Positions 32,153 to 39,193 of a stretch of DNA of 39,193 nt are shown here, piece by piece. Made by a program: the position numbers and the translations under genes. Position 1 is the stretch's first letter. The number at the start of each line of letters is the position of its first letter. The stretch comes from JADKCL01 sp031415375 (GTDB taxonomy: Bacteria > Bacteroidota > Bacteroidia > J057 > JADKCL01). The notes beneath the pieces were generated by a model. That model did no database searches and had not been told where the DNA came from. It worked only from the letters and a program-made list of their open reading frames with translations. The stretch is from contig JANORP010000287.1 of the NCBI GenBank assembly GCA_031415375.1, positions 1 through 39,193 of the forward strand. Direction: 5' to 3'.

Positions 32153-33616
32153 ATGATGAGATTTTCATTTCTGAGAAAAGCAATTTTGCTCTTGTGCATG
32201 GGCTTTTTCGCCCAAAGTTTGATCGCCCAAAAGCTCGCCACATACGACCTATCGTTCAAGGTGAAGGGGCTCAACGAAGGCGACACCTGCATGCTAGCCT
32301 ATTATCTAGGTAGTAAGCAATACATCAAAGACACCGTCATTGTACCCAAAGGCGGCCTCGTCTCCTTCAAAGGTAAGGACCTCGACGCGGGAATTTATCT
32401 CTTCGTGGTACCGGGGATGAAATATTTTGAATTTCTCGCAGTGGAACCCAAGGTGGCTTTGGAAACCGATATCAGCAACATGGTGTCGCTCATGAAGGTC
32501 AAGACCTCGGTGGAAAACACGATTTTCTTTGACTACCTCAAGTACATAGAAAGCAAACAAAAGCTGGCCGAATCCTTGAAAAAAGAGAAGGAAGCTAGCG
32601 TCGATCAAGCACGCAAAGACGCGATCGACAAGGAACTTGCAGCCTTGGATGTCGAGGTCAAGGTCTATCGGGACAAGGTCATTGGTGATCACAAAGGAAA
32701 ATTTGTCTCCAAATTGCTGTATGCCTCCCAAGAACCAGAAGTTGCCAAGGCGCCCGAAGGCATGACGGCTGAGGAAGCTAAGGCGTTCCAGTTTAGAAGG
32801 TACAAATCTGAGTATCTACAGTACGTCGATTTTTCAGACGAGCGCATGTTGCGCACACCCATCATTCAAAACAAGATCAAGGAGTACCTGAACCGCCTCA
32901 CGGTGCAGCACCCCGACTCCATCATTCTTTCGATCGAGGACATCATGTTGCGTGCCCAGGCCGATCCTGAAGTGTTCAAGTTTTGCGTGATCACGATCAC
33001 CAATATGTGGTCCAACTCCAAGCAAATGTGCTTTGACAAGATCTATGTACACATGGCGGGTTCCTATTATGTGAGCGGTCGCGCCACGTGGGTGGACAGT
33101 ACCCAGCTTGGCAAGATCAAGGACCGCTATTACAAAATGCTCTACAATACTTGTGATCGCAAAGCGGTGAACTTGATGCTGCAAGACGTCAATGCGAAGC
33201 CTGTGAGCCTCTACGGTGTTGATGCGACCTATACCATCCTTGTATTTTGGGCTTGGGATTGCGGGCATTGCAAAAAAGAAATGCCGCAACTCGTCGAGTT
33301 CCTCAAAGAGTACAAACAGTATGGCGTCAAAGTCATCGCGGTATCTACCAAAGACGAACTTGACAAGTGGAAGGACTTCATCAAGGAAAAGGGCATGGAG
33401 GAGTTCATCAACCTCACCGACGAGGGCAATAAAACCAACTTTAGGGTCTTTTATGATATCTACAGCACGCCGGTCATCTACTTGCTCGACAAAGACAAAA
33501 AGATCATGGCCAAGCGTCTAGACATCTTCAACCTCAAGAAATACCTCAATCACGAGTTGGGCTTGCCTGAGCCGATCGAGGAGCCTGGCAAAACCGAGGA
33601 ACCCGACGAACATTGA
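32153..33616 (+). CDS. Exported TlpA-like thioredoxin-fold protein
   Basis: 487 residues. The signal peptide ends near SLIAQ, with no lipobox. The N-terminal beta domain (about 28-115, FKVKGLNEGDTCMLAYYLG) resembles the DUF4369 module that precedes thioredoxin domains in Bacteroidota. A lysine/glutamate-rich helical middle follows (about 125-330). The C-terminal AhpC/TSA-TlpA thioredoxin domain (about 345-470) has the redox motif CGHC at 370-373 in FWAWDCGHCKKEMP, and a cis-Pro in IYSTPVIYLL. It is probably a periplasmic disulfide reductase or thiol-redox protein. A Pro/Glu tail ends the protein. The next gene starts five bases after its stop. Confidence 0.85.
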   Translation: MMRFSFLRKAILLLCMGFFAQSLIAQKLATYDLSFKVKGLNEGDTCMLAYYLGSKQYIKDTVIVPKGGLVSFKGKDLDAGIYLFVVPGMKYFEFLAVEPKVALETDISNMVSLMKVKTSVENTIFFDYLKYIESKQKLAESLKKEKEASVDQARKDAIDKELAALDVEVKVYRDKVIGDHKGKFVSKLLYASQEPEVAKAPEGMTAEEAKAFQFRRYKSEYLQYVDFSDERMLRTPIIQNKIKEYLNRLTVQHPDSIILSIEDIMLRAQADPEVFKFCVITITNMWSNSKQMCFDKIYVHMAGSYYVSGRATWVDSTQLGKIKDRYYKMLYNTCDRKAVNLMLQDVNAKPVSLYGVDATYTILVFWAWDCGHCKKEMPQLVEFLKEYKQYGVKVIAVSTKDELDKWKDFIKEKGMEEFINLTDEGNKTNFRVFYDIYSTPVIYLLDKDKKIMAKRLDIFNLKKYLNHELGLPEPIEEPGKTEEPDEH

Positions 33617-33621
33617 TCAAA

Positions 33622-34839
33622 ATGCGCAATCCACAAGGAAGGCAACCGATGGCGGCAGCATTCAAGCCGATATTGATGCTATTAATGGGCATGATGGTGA
33701 TGCGCCAAGCGCATAGTCAACTCATCTTCTTGCAGGGAGATGCCGCACCGATCAAGCCCTTTGTAGCACCTGATGCCACAGATCGGCTCATGGCCAAGAA
33801 AAACCATCTCAAGGCCACCTTACGATTTGGTTACCTGAGCTACAACAAGCAAGCTGAAAGCTTGCGCCGCCGCACGGAATACAACGCCGAGGGATATCCC
33901 ACGACGATCTACGACTTCTCTACCGACGGCAAGATCGAGGCTAAGAAGGAATACACCTACGATCCAAGCGGCACCAAAATCGCCGAGGCAATCACCGAGC
34001 AATATCGCAATACGGGGGATTTGGAGTACCTGCTCCAATACAAGTTTGGGCCTGCAGGGCAATTGCTCGACTACCGCGAAGTGGATGCACGCAGTCACGA
34101 GCGGCGCATGACCTATACTTACGATGCGAAGAACAGGCTGCTGCGCTTGCAATACATCGAGCCAGACGGCTTGCCGGGCGGTGCCGAATCGTATCATTAC
34201 CTGCCTGATGGTTCAGAAATGAGCATGGACAAGACCGATATCGCAGGCGACCTCATCGAGCGGGTGACTTGGAAACTGAATGCCAAAGGTAAAATCGTAG
34301 GAGAAAACCGCTATACCGGAGGTGAATCCCCGGTCCTACTGTTTTCTTATGCCTATACCTACGATGCCAAAGGACGATTGATTTTCAAAGAAAAACTCAA
34401 CCGCGACCTAGTCGTCAACGGTTGGGAGTCTTGGATATTTGACGGTTATGGACGGCTCACCGAATATAAGCTCTTGGAAACTGGCGAAGAAAAGCCAACT
34501 CGGCAAGTCTCCAAATATGATGCGGCAGGTCGTAAAAAGGAGTGCATTACCTACAACGGTGACGGCAGCATTTTCCAATGGTACAAATACAGCCACGATA
34601 GCTTGGGCACTGGCGCTGGCCTGCTGCGCCTTTTGCCCGATGGCAAGACAGATCTGAAGCAGATCACAGTCTTCAACAAGCAGCGGCAAGTCATCAGCCA
34701 CGAGGAATCCTATTCCGATGGCAGTGGCAGTAACGTCGTCACTTACCGTTACGAAGTAGATGGCTTACCACTGGAAGAAAAGCAGATGAGCCTCGGAAAA
34801 GAAGAGGCCGTTTTTTGGTTTGTACACGAGCGCTATTAG
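33622..34839 (+). CDS. Exported YD-repeat-like protein
   Basis: 405 residues from the ATG at 33622; a TTG at 33613 would overlap the previous stop, and an ATG at 33649 is also possible. A signal peptide ends near RQAHSQ. The mature protein is made of tandem beta-hairpin units of the RHS/YD type: YNAEGYPTTIYDF, YTYDPSGTKIAEA, YTYDAKNRLLRLQY, YTYDAKGRLIFKE and YDAAGRKKECITYNGDG. It lacks the long spiral shell and the C-terminal toxin domain of full RHS proteins, so a toxin role is unlikely. It is co-transcribed with the TlpA-like gene. Confidence 0.72.
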   Translation: MRNPQGRQPMAAAFKPILMLLMGMMVMRQAHSQLIFLQGDAAPIKPFVAPDATDRLMAKKNHLKATLRFGYLSYNKQAESLRRRTEYNAEGYPTTIYDFSTDGKIEAKKEYTYDPSGTKIAEAITEQYRNTGDLEYLLQYKFGPAGQLLDYREVDARSHERRMTYTYDAKNRLLRLQYIEPDGLPGGAESYHYLPDGSEMSMDKTDIAGDLIERVTWKLNAKGKIVGENRYTGGESPVLLFSYAYTYDAKGRLIFKEKLNRDLVVNGWESWIFDGYGRLTEYKLLETGEEKPTRQVSKYDAAGRKKECITYNGDGSIFQWYKYSHDSLGTGAGLLRLLPDGKTDLKQITVFNKQRQVISHEESYSDGSGSNVVTYRYEVDGLPLEEKQMSLGKEEAVFWFVHERY

Positions 34840-34968
34840 GGCTTTCCTGTGATATGCCTTGGCCTTTGATTGAAATAGCGGTCAGAATCGACCACGCACT
34901 TGCTATGGTCGCCCAAGACGATCAGCCAGTAAAAAAAACAAAATCATTTCAGGGTGGATTTATGCAGA

Positions 34969-35727
34969 TCAGCGCCGACGCTTTGGCAGCTCCAGGCGCA
35001 GAGCCGACAGCCATGCGATCAATTCGGGCTCGGCAAACACTTGGGGCCAAATATCATGGCGCCCAGTAGGAAACTCTGTATAAAGGTGTGGTTTGTCGGC
35101 CAAGGTCAGTACTTCGACCATGTCGCGTGACCGTGCAACGCGCACGATGGGGTCTGCCGCACCGTGAAAGATCCATACAGGCGCTTTGAGTGCTTTCTTG
35201 ACTTTGCGTGTGCTGCCACCGCCCGCAACGGGTATGCCTGCAGCAAAAACATCTGGATGCTCGGCAAGTATCGCCCAGGTGGCAAATGCTCCCATGGATT
35301 GGCCGCCGACGTACACCCGTGTAGCATCGATCGGCAGGCTTTCTGCTATATGCGCCAGCAATGTCATTGCCAGCTTGAGTGGCCGCCTGATCCTATTGTT
35401 CGTGAAATTGATCCAAAACTTGTGCCCAGGGCATTGCGGCACAAGAATGAAGGCAGGAAAACCCTCCTGCACCGCTGCACTGCTGAAAAAGGCCGGCGCA
35501 TGGCTGTTGCCTGCTGAGATCTGCTTTTGGTTGTCTTGCCCACGCCCTTTGACACCATGCAACCAAAGTACCAAAGGATAGGTCTTACCTTCCTCCACTT
35601 GGGGTGAATACAGACGAAACAACATGCTCTTGGACCCCAGCTTGAATTCGCCAGCTTTGAAATCGGCCATCCAAGAAGGATCCTTCTTCCCTAAAGCGAC
35701 GTTTTCCAGTGGTATTTGATCGAGCAT
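34969..35727 (-). CDS. Predicted alpha/beta-hydrolase (peptidase/esterase)
   Basis: 252 residues with no signal peptide, so cytoplasmic. The fold and motifs match the 'predicted peptidase' group of alpha/beta hydrolases: YPLVLWLHGVKGRGQDN (oxyanion region), ILVPQCPG, and the nucleophile elbow VGGQSMGAFATW with Ser144. HGAADPIV gives Asp192 and GRHDIW gives His224, so the triad is complete. The substrate is not known; feruloyl esterase- and peptidase-like activities occur in relatives. It lies 95 bases after the DUF4249 gene on the same strand and has its own TAnnTTTG element. Confidence 0.8.
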   Translation of the reverse strand: MLDQIPLENVALGKKDPSWMADFKAGEFKLGSKSMLFRLYSPQVEEGKTYPLVLWLHGVKGRGQDNQKQISAGNSHAPAFFSSAAVQEGFPAFILVPQCPGHKFWINFTNNRIRRPLKLAMTLLAHIAESLPIDATRVYVGGQSMGAFATWAILAEHPDVFAAGIPVAGGGSTRKVKKALKAPVWIFHGAADPIVRVARSRDMVEVLTLADKPHLYTEFPTGRHDIWPQVFAEPELIAWLSALRLELPKRRR

Positions 35728-35752
35728 TTTATTAAATCGGTGATGAATCTCC

Positions 35753-35760
35753 CAAATTTA
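35753..35760 (-). promoter_or_regulatory. Promoter -7 element of the hydrolase gene
   Basis: The minus strand reads TAAATTTG, an exact TAnnTTTG, 26 bases before the ATG at 35727. No TTG stands at the right distance upstream. Confidence 0.4.
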
Positions 35761-35822
35761 GCCGCCTTTGGCCAAATTTGGAACGTCTTACGCAAATTTT
35801 GTTTTGCACCATGTGAACGGGA

Positions 35823-36653
35823 TCACGGTACGATCACCGTGTCACGGTCAAAGTTGAAGCCCGTGAAAATCCCTAATCCTCCAGTGACCGAGGAATGGAT
35901 GACACCCGGCTGTGCAAACGGATTGCCGTTGGAGCTGATGGCATCATCCACACTGTTGCTATATCTCCAATAGTCATAGCTGATGTGGTATAAAGTAGAG
36001 ATCAATGTATCCCCAGACTTGTAGCCAAACAAAGTGCCAATCGTGAAAAATTCGCCATCGCCGATGCGGTCATCCAAGGTAAATGAAAACTCCAATGGCG
36101 AATCAGCATCGGGGTCACCATTGAAGACAGTACCATTGTGGAGCGTGAGCAAATAGTAATTTTTCTCGCCGCTTGCATCGCGCCAGCGCATCGTGAGCGA
36201 GGCCATGCTGTCGGCGTTGTAACTCAAGATCATCTCCGCCATATCCACTTTGGGCATCACTCGTGCCTTGCCCCTGATCGTGCGGCCATCGGGATGAATC
36301 ACCTCTAGCTCATATTCTGTATTGTAGTCGGGCGGCACAATGATGGAGGATGCAAAGTTGAAAAACTTGAATCCCAAGCCAAAAGACAGCCCTTGCTGCA
36401 ATGTATCATGCACATTGCCATGGCTGATGACCACTTTGGCACCCACGACAATCGGCGTGTCTGCCCCTTCAAAAAAACCGATGCTTTCGCTCACCAACAG
36501 CCTAAAAGGTTCCCCCACTTCCATATAACATTCCACCACCAATTGCCGCTCATAGTTAGGCAACTTGATCTCCACTTCCTTTTCCGGGTTGCAACCGACC
36601 GTCAAGATGACCAGCGGCAACAACATGAGGACTATCGTGATCAGCTTTTTCAT
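35823..36653 (-). CDS. DUF4249 family lipoprotein
   Basis: 276 residues with a lipoprotein signal peptide (lipobox LTVGC, Cys21). The body has the DUF4249 pattern: LVVECYMEVGEPFRLLVSES, then VVGAKVVISHG, YELEVIHPDGRTIRGKARV, a MRWRDASGEKNYYLL strand, and a C-terminal GIFTGFNF segment. DUF4249 proteins are regularly encoded directly after a TonB-dependent receptor and are thought to be its surface partner, like SusD for SusC. Here the receptor stop and this start are one base apart. The ligand is unknown. Confidence 0.87.
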   Translation of the reverse strand: MKKLITIVLMLLPLVILTVGCNPEKEVEIKLPNYERQLVVECYMEVGEPFRLLVSESIGFFEGADTPIVVGAKVVISHGNVHDTLQQGLSFGLGFKFFNFASSIIVPPDYNTEYELEVIHPDGRTIRGKARVMPKVDMAEMILSYNADSMASLTMRWRDASGEKNYYLLTLHNGTVFNGDPDADSPLEFSFTLDDRIGDGEFFTIGTLFGYKSGDTLISTLYHISYDYWRYSNSVDDAISSNGNPFAQPGVIHSSVTGGLGIFTGFNFDRDTVIVP

Positions 36654-36654
36654 A

Positions 36655-38991
36655 TTAGAATTTGAAATTCCAAGTAATGGATGGAATGATTGGAAACAGC
36701 GAGACCTGCTTGACCTTGAGACCCGTGAGGGTCGTAATGCCCGTGCCAGGCAAGGTCTCGGTCACGGTGTCAAAATAAATGAAATAGGCGTTGCGGCGGC
36801 TATAGGCATTGTACACGCTGAACGTAAGATCAGATTCCCCCCATTTAGGGAAGAAGCTGTACACCACGCCCAGGTCCATGCGGTGATAAGACGGCATGCG
36901 AAACGAATTGCGCGCTGTATATATGGGGACAATGTTGATGTCGTTGCCTGGCACAGGGTCAGAGGTGATCATCCAGGCAATGGGCAGCGTAATTGCATTG
37001 CCAGTCCCATAAACCCAGGTCGCCGAAATGCTCAGTCGCTTGCTCACGTCTTCGATCATCACCACGGAGATGTCGTTGCGCCGGTCGTAGCGCGGGTGAA
37101 ATTTGACACCATTGTTGATGTCGTCAAATTGCCGCCACGACCATGCGAGTGTATAGCCGACCCAGCCACTCAGGCGATGAAAAACGCTGTTCCCGGCGCC
37201 TCGCTTTTTCTCGAAATAGATCTCATTGCCGTAGCCCCAGCCTTTTCCAAAGACAAACTCATCGTCGAGATTGGGATTGAAAAAGATCTGGGCACCATCC
37301 CTCAAATCTACCTGCCGATCCATCCATTTGTAATAGACCTCATCGCTCAGCAAAAAGTCCTTGCCGATGAGAAAACTTGCACCTGTTGCAAACTGGTCTG
37401 AGCGCTGCGGCTTCACAACCTTGCCCGATGGATACCACATATCGGTCGGCAAGGAAGCCCCTGATGTAGAGATCATATGCACATATTGAAACATGCGTGC
37501 ATACGCCAATTTCAGGCTGATCTTTGGTGAGAGGCTGTATTTCATGGAAGCGCGCGGCTCCAAGCCCTTGTAAAAGGTATTTTGCCCAACAAACCCAGAT
37601 AGCCGCAAGCCACCATTGATCGAGAGCTTGGGATTCACGGTAAATTCATCGTTCACATAAGCGCCGAGTTCCGTGCCGTAAAAATCCTGGCCAGAATTGA
37701 AATTGATCGTGCCATCTTCACTGCTTGCATTGAAGCGGCCCACGCTGAAATTGTGGTAGGTATAGCTCAAGCCTGCCTTGAAATTGTGCCGCTCCCCAGC
37801 TTTGTAAAGCAGTTGGGTCTGCCCTGCCACATCCCGAATACCCGATGTGAGTTTGAAGGAAAACTGAGAAAACACGTTGTCGAAGGCGTAATCGTATTGC
37901 GAGTAGGTACCGGTAGTTTTGAGCAGTAGCTTGGAGTTGAAGGCATGGTCCCAGATCACGGATCCGGCCTTGTTGCCCCAACCCAGTTTGAAATCAAAAT
38001 CGCCAGCTTTGAAACGAAACTTGTCGCGCCCGAGGTAAAAACTTGCATAGATTTGATCACGCGGCGTGGCCTTGATGCTCAGCTTGGCATTGAAGTCATA
38101 GAAATAATAATCTGGGATAGGATTGTAATTGGGGCGGTCTTTTCTGAGGATGTTGAGTTGGCGAGTGAAGACGTCAAAATACGTGCGCCGTCCCGCCACG
38201 AGTAGCGACACCTTTTGTTTCACAAGGGGCACCTCTAGCGAGAGTCGGCTAGAGATCAGGCCAATGCCGCCACTCCCCGAGAATTTCTTCATGCTCCCTT
38301 CACGCTGGTTGATATCGATGACAGAGGAGAGTTTGCCGCCAAACTGGGCGGGGTAGCCGCCTTTGTAGAGCGTCACATCTTTCACAGCGTCGCCGTTGAA
38401 TGTGCTGAAAAGGCCAAACAGGTGGCTGGGATTATAGACAGGCGCATTGTCGAGCAAAAAAAGGTTTTGATCGGGGCCGCCACCACGCACATATAGTCCC
38501 GACATGCCTTCGCCGCCCGATTGCACACCCGGCTTCAATTGCAGCGTTTTAATGATATCAACCTCTCCAAACAGCGCCGGGATCTTTTTGGCCTCCATGA
38601 TCGTGAGCTTATCAGAGCTCATTTGTGTACTATTAAGCTTCTCCTGGAGGGTGCTGCCCTCAATCACAACATCACCGACGGTGACGCCTGTTTCCATCAT
38701 CACGATGTCGAGCTTGGTATTCCTATCGAGGGAGACCGACTTTGTGACGGACTCATAGCCTGTAAACGAAAACACGATGGTGACGGTATCGCTAGAGAGC
38801 GTGAGCGAATAGCTCCCATTTTCACCCGTGAGGGTACCTGCCTTTGACGAGGGGACATAGACACTCGCACCCGCGAGGACTTCCCCTGTGCTTTCGTCAC
38901 GCACCTTGCCATTCAGCACAAACTTCTGTTGTGAAAATAGGCCTTGAGACAACAAAAGGAGGAAACAAAAGGCGAGGAATCTTTGAATCAT
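36655..38991 (-). CDS. TonB-dependent receptor with carboxypeptidase-regulatory-like domain
   Basis: 778 residues from the ATG at 38991, which opens a clean signal peptide (MIQRFLAFCFLLLLSQGLFS). In-frame ATGs at 39009 and 39066 lengthen the N-terminus; a promoter element at 39028-39035 argues against the longest. An N-terminal carboxypeptidase-regulatory-like domain (about 25-105, GKVRDESTGEVLAGASVYV) is followed by a plug with GLYVRGGGPDQNLFLLDNAP and PAQFGGKLSSVIDI. The large beta-barrel ends in an aromatic (WNFKF). It imports an unknown ligand across the outer membrane using TonB energy, together with the DUF4249 lipoprotein encoded next. Confidence 0.92.
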   Translation of the reverse strand: MIQRFLAFCFLLLLSQGLFSQQKFVLNGKVRDESTGEVLAGASVYVPSSKAGTLTGENGSYSLTLSSDTVTIVFSFTGYESVTKSVSLDRNTKLDIVMMETGVTVGDVVIEGSTLQEKLNSTQMSSDKLTIMEAKKIPALFGEVDIIKTLQLKPGVQSGGEGMSGLYVRGGGPDQNLFLLDNAPVYNPSHLFGLFSTFNGDAVKDVTLYKGGYPAQFGGKLSSVIDINQREGSMKKFSGSGGIGLISSRLSLEVPLVKQKVSLLVAGRRTYFDVFTRQLNILRKDRPNYNPIPDYYFYDFNAKLSIKATPRDQIYASFYLGRDKFRFKAGDFDFKLGWGNKAGSVIWDHAFNSKLLLKTTGTYSQYDYAFDNVFSQFSFKLTSGIRDVAGQTQLLYKAGERHNFKAGLSYTYHNFSVGRFNASSEDGTINFNSGQDFYGTELGAYVNDEFTVNPKLSINGGLRLSGFVGQNTFYKGLEPRASMKYSLSPKISLKLAYARMFQYVHMISTSGASLPTDMWYPSGKVVKPQRSDQFATGASFLIGKDFLLSDEVYYKWMDRQVDLRDGAQIFFNPNLDDEFVFGKGWGYGNEIYFEKKRGAGNSVFHRLSGWVGYTLAWSWRQFDDINNGVKFHPRYDRRNDISVVMIEDVSKRLSISATWVYGTGNAITLPIAWMITSDPVPGNDINIVPIYTARNSFRMPSYHRMDLGVVYSFFPKWGESDLTFSVYNAYSRRNAYFIYFDTVTETLPGTGITTLTGLKVKQVSLFPIIPSITWNFKF

Positions 38992-39027
38992 AAGGTAGGA
39001 AAACTTCATTCCGATAGATAAGACAGC

Positions 39028-39035
39028 CAAAATTA
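39028..39035 (-). promoter_or_regulatory. Promoter -7 element of the receptor gene
   Basis: The minus strand reads TAATTTTG, an exact TAnnTTTG, placing transcription start near 39022 and favouring the 39009 or 38991 start codon. No TTG is seen within 22 bases upstream. Confidence 0.4.
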
Positions 39036-39121
39036 CCAAATTGTTTTGCATTCCTCTGGTCGGCAAGAACCGAATTCACGATTTATTTGTATCTTCGAAT
39101 GTTGATCAGTCGAAATTGAGA

Positions 39122-39193
39122 ATGAAGTCGATGAAATTGTTGGTACTCTCCTTATTCCTCGCAGTAGCGTCACCTAGTTTTGCGGTGGGCAGC
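39122..39193 (+). CDS. Exported protein, first 24 codons
   Basis: The ATG at 39122 opens MKSMKLLVLSLFLAVASPSF followed by AVGS, a Sec signal peptide with likely cleavage after Ala21, then runs off the window. A possible promoter element TATCTTCG (39090-39097, one mismatch) lies 25 bases upstream. The gene diverges from the TonB-dependent receptor. Its function cannot be told. Confidence 0.6.
   Translation, partial: MKSMKLLVLSLFLAVASPSFAVGS

Noticed and set aside
34815..35069. 84-codon plus frame after the YD-repeat gene
   Set aside because: It overlaps the ends of two supported genes and has no recognisable content.
36565..37401. 278-codon plus frame
   Set aside because: It is antisense to the TonB-dependent receptor and DUF4249 genes, which carry clear family motifs.

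Overview
The window reads as chromosomal DNA from a member of the Bacteroidota. Several secreted proteins end in type IX secretion (T9SS) sorting domains. A TonB-dependent receptor is paired with a DUF4249 lipoprotein. DUF3575, DUF547 and DUF4369/TlpA-type proteins are present. The best promoters have the Bacteroidota form TTG-N17-20-TAnnTTTG rather than a sigma-70 -35/-10 pair. A Saprospiria- or Chitinophagales-like lineage is plausible, but I cannot fix it from this sequence alone.

Layout. 1-4.5 kb: the 5' end of a leucine-rich-repeat gene (minus), a bifunctional (p)ppGpp synthetase/hydrolase (rsh), a CPBP membrane protease, then a gene-poor stretch with two identical 73-bp palindromic repeats and two strong plus-strand terminators. 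4.5-12.1 kb: three T9SS-sorted secreted proteins and an AidB-like acyl-CoA dehydrogenase. One of the secreted proteins is an esterase-fold protein that has lost its catalytic Ser and His. 12.3-15.5 kb: ruvB, a lipase-like lipoprotein and queG, closely spaced. 15.6-16.6 kb: an SH3-domain lipoprotein (minus). 16.9-19.9 kb: housekeeping genes atpD-atpC, trmD and rplS, with recognisable promoters and terminators. 20.0-27.3 kb: three tandem envelope proteins built as TPR, PD40 propeller, carboxypeptidase-regulatory-like domain and OmpA peptidoglycan-binding domain, the architecture of the T9SS protein PorE. The third carries two OmpA domains and a 12-residue linker repeat.

27.5-31 kb: a PqiA-like membrane protein, an orphan ATP-grasp protein, a small lipoprotein, a DUF3575 outer-membrane barrel, and two short tandem histone H1-like genes of 59 codons each. 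31.3-39.2 kb: DUF547, a TlpA-like thioredoxin lipoprotein-type protein followed by a YD-repeat-like exported protein, a predicted peptidase/esterase, the DUF4249-TonB receptor pair, and the first 24 codons of an exported protein that runs off the window.

No CRISPR array, tRNA, rRNA, insertion sequence or prophage gene is visible. The most noteworthy items are the triple PorE-like cluster, the pseudo-esterase, the histone H1-like pair, the 73-bp palindromic repeat pair and the orphan ATP-grasp protein.
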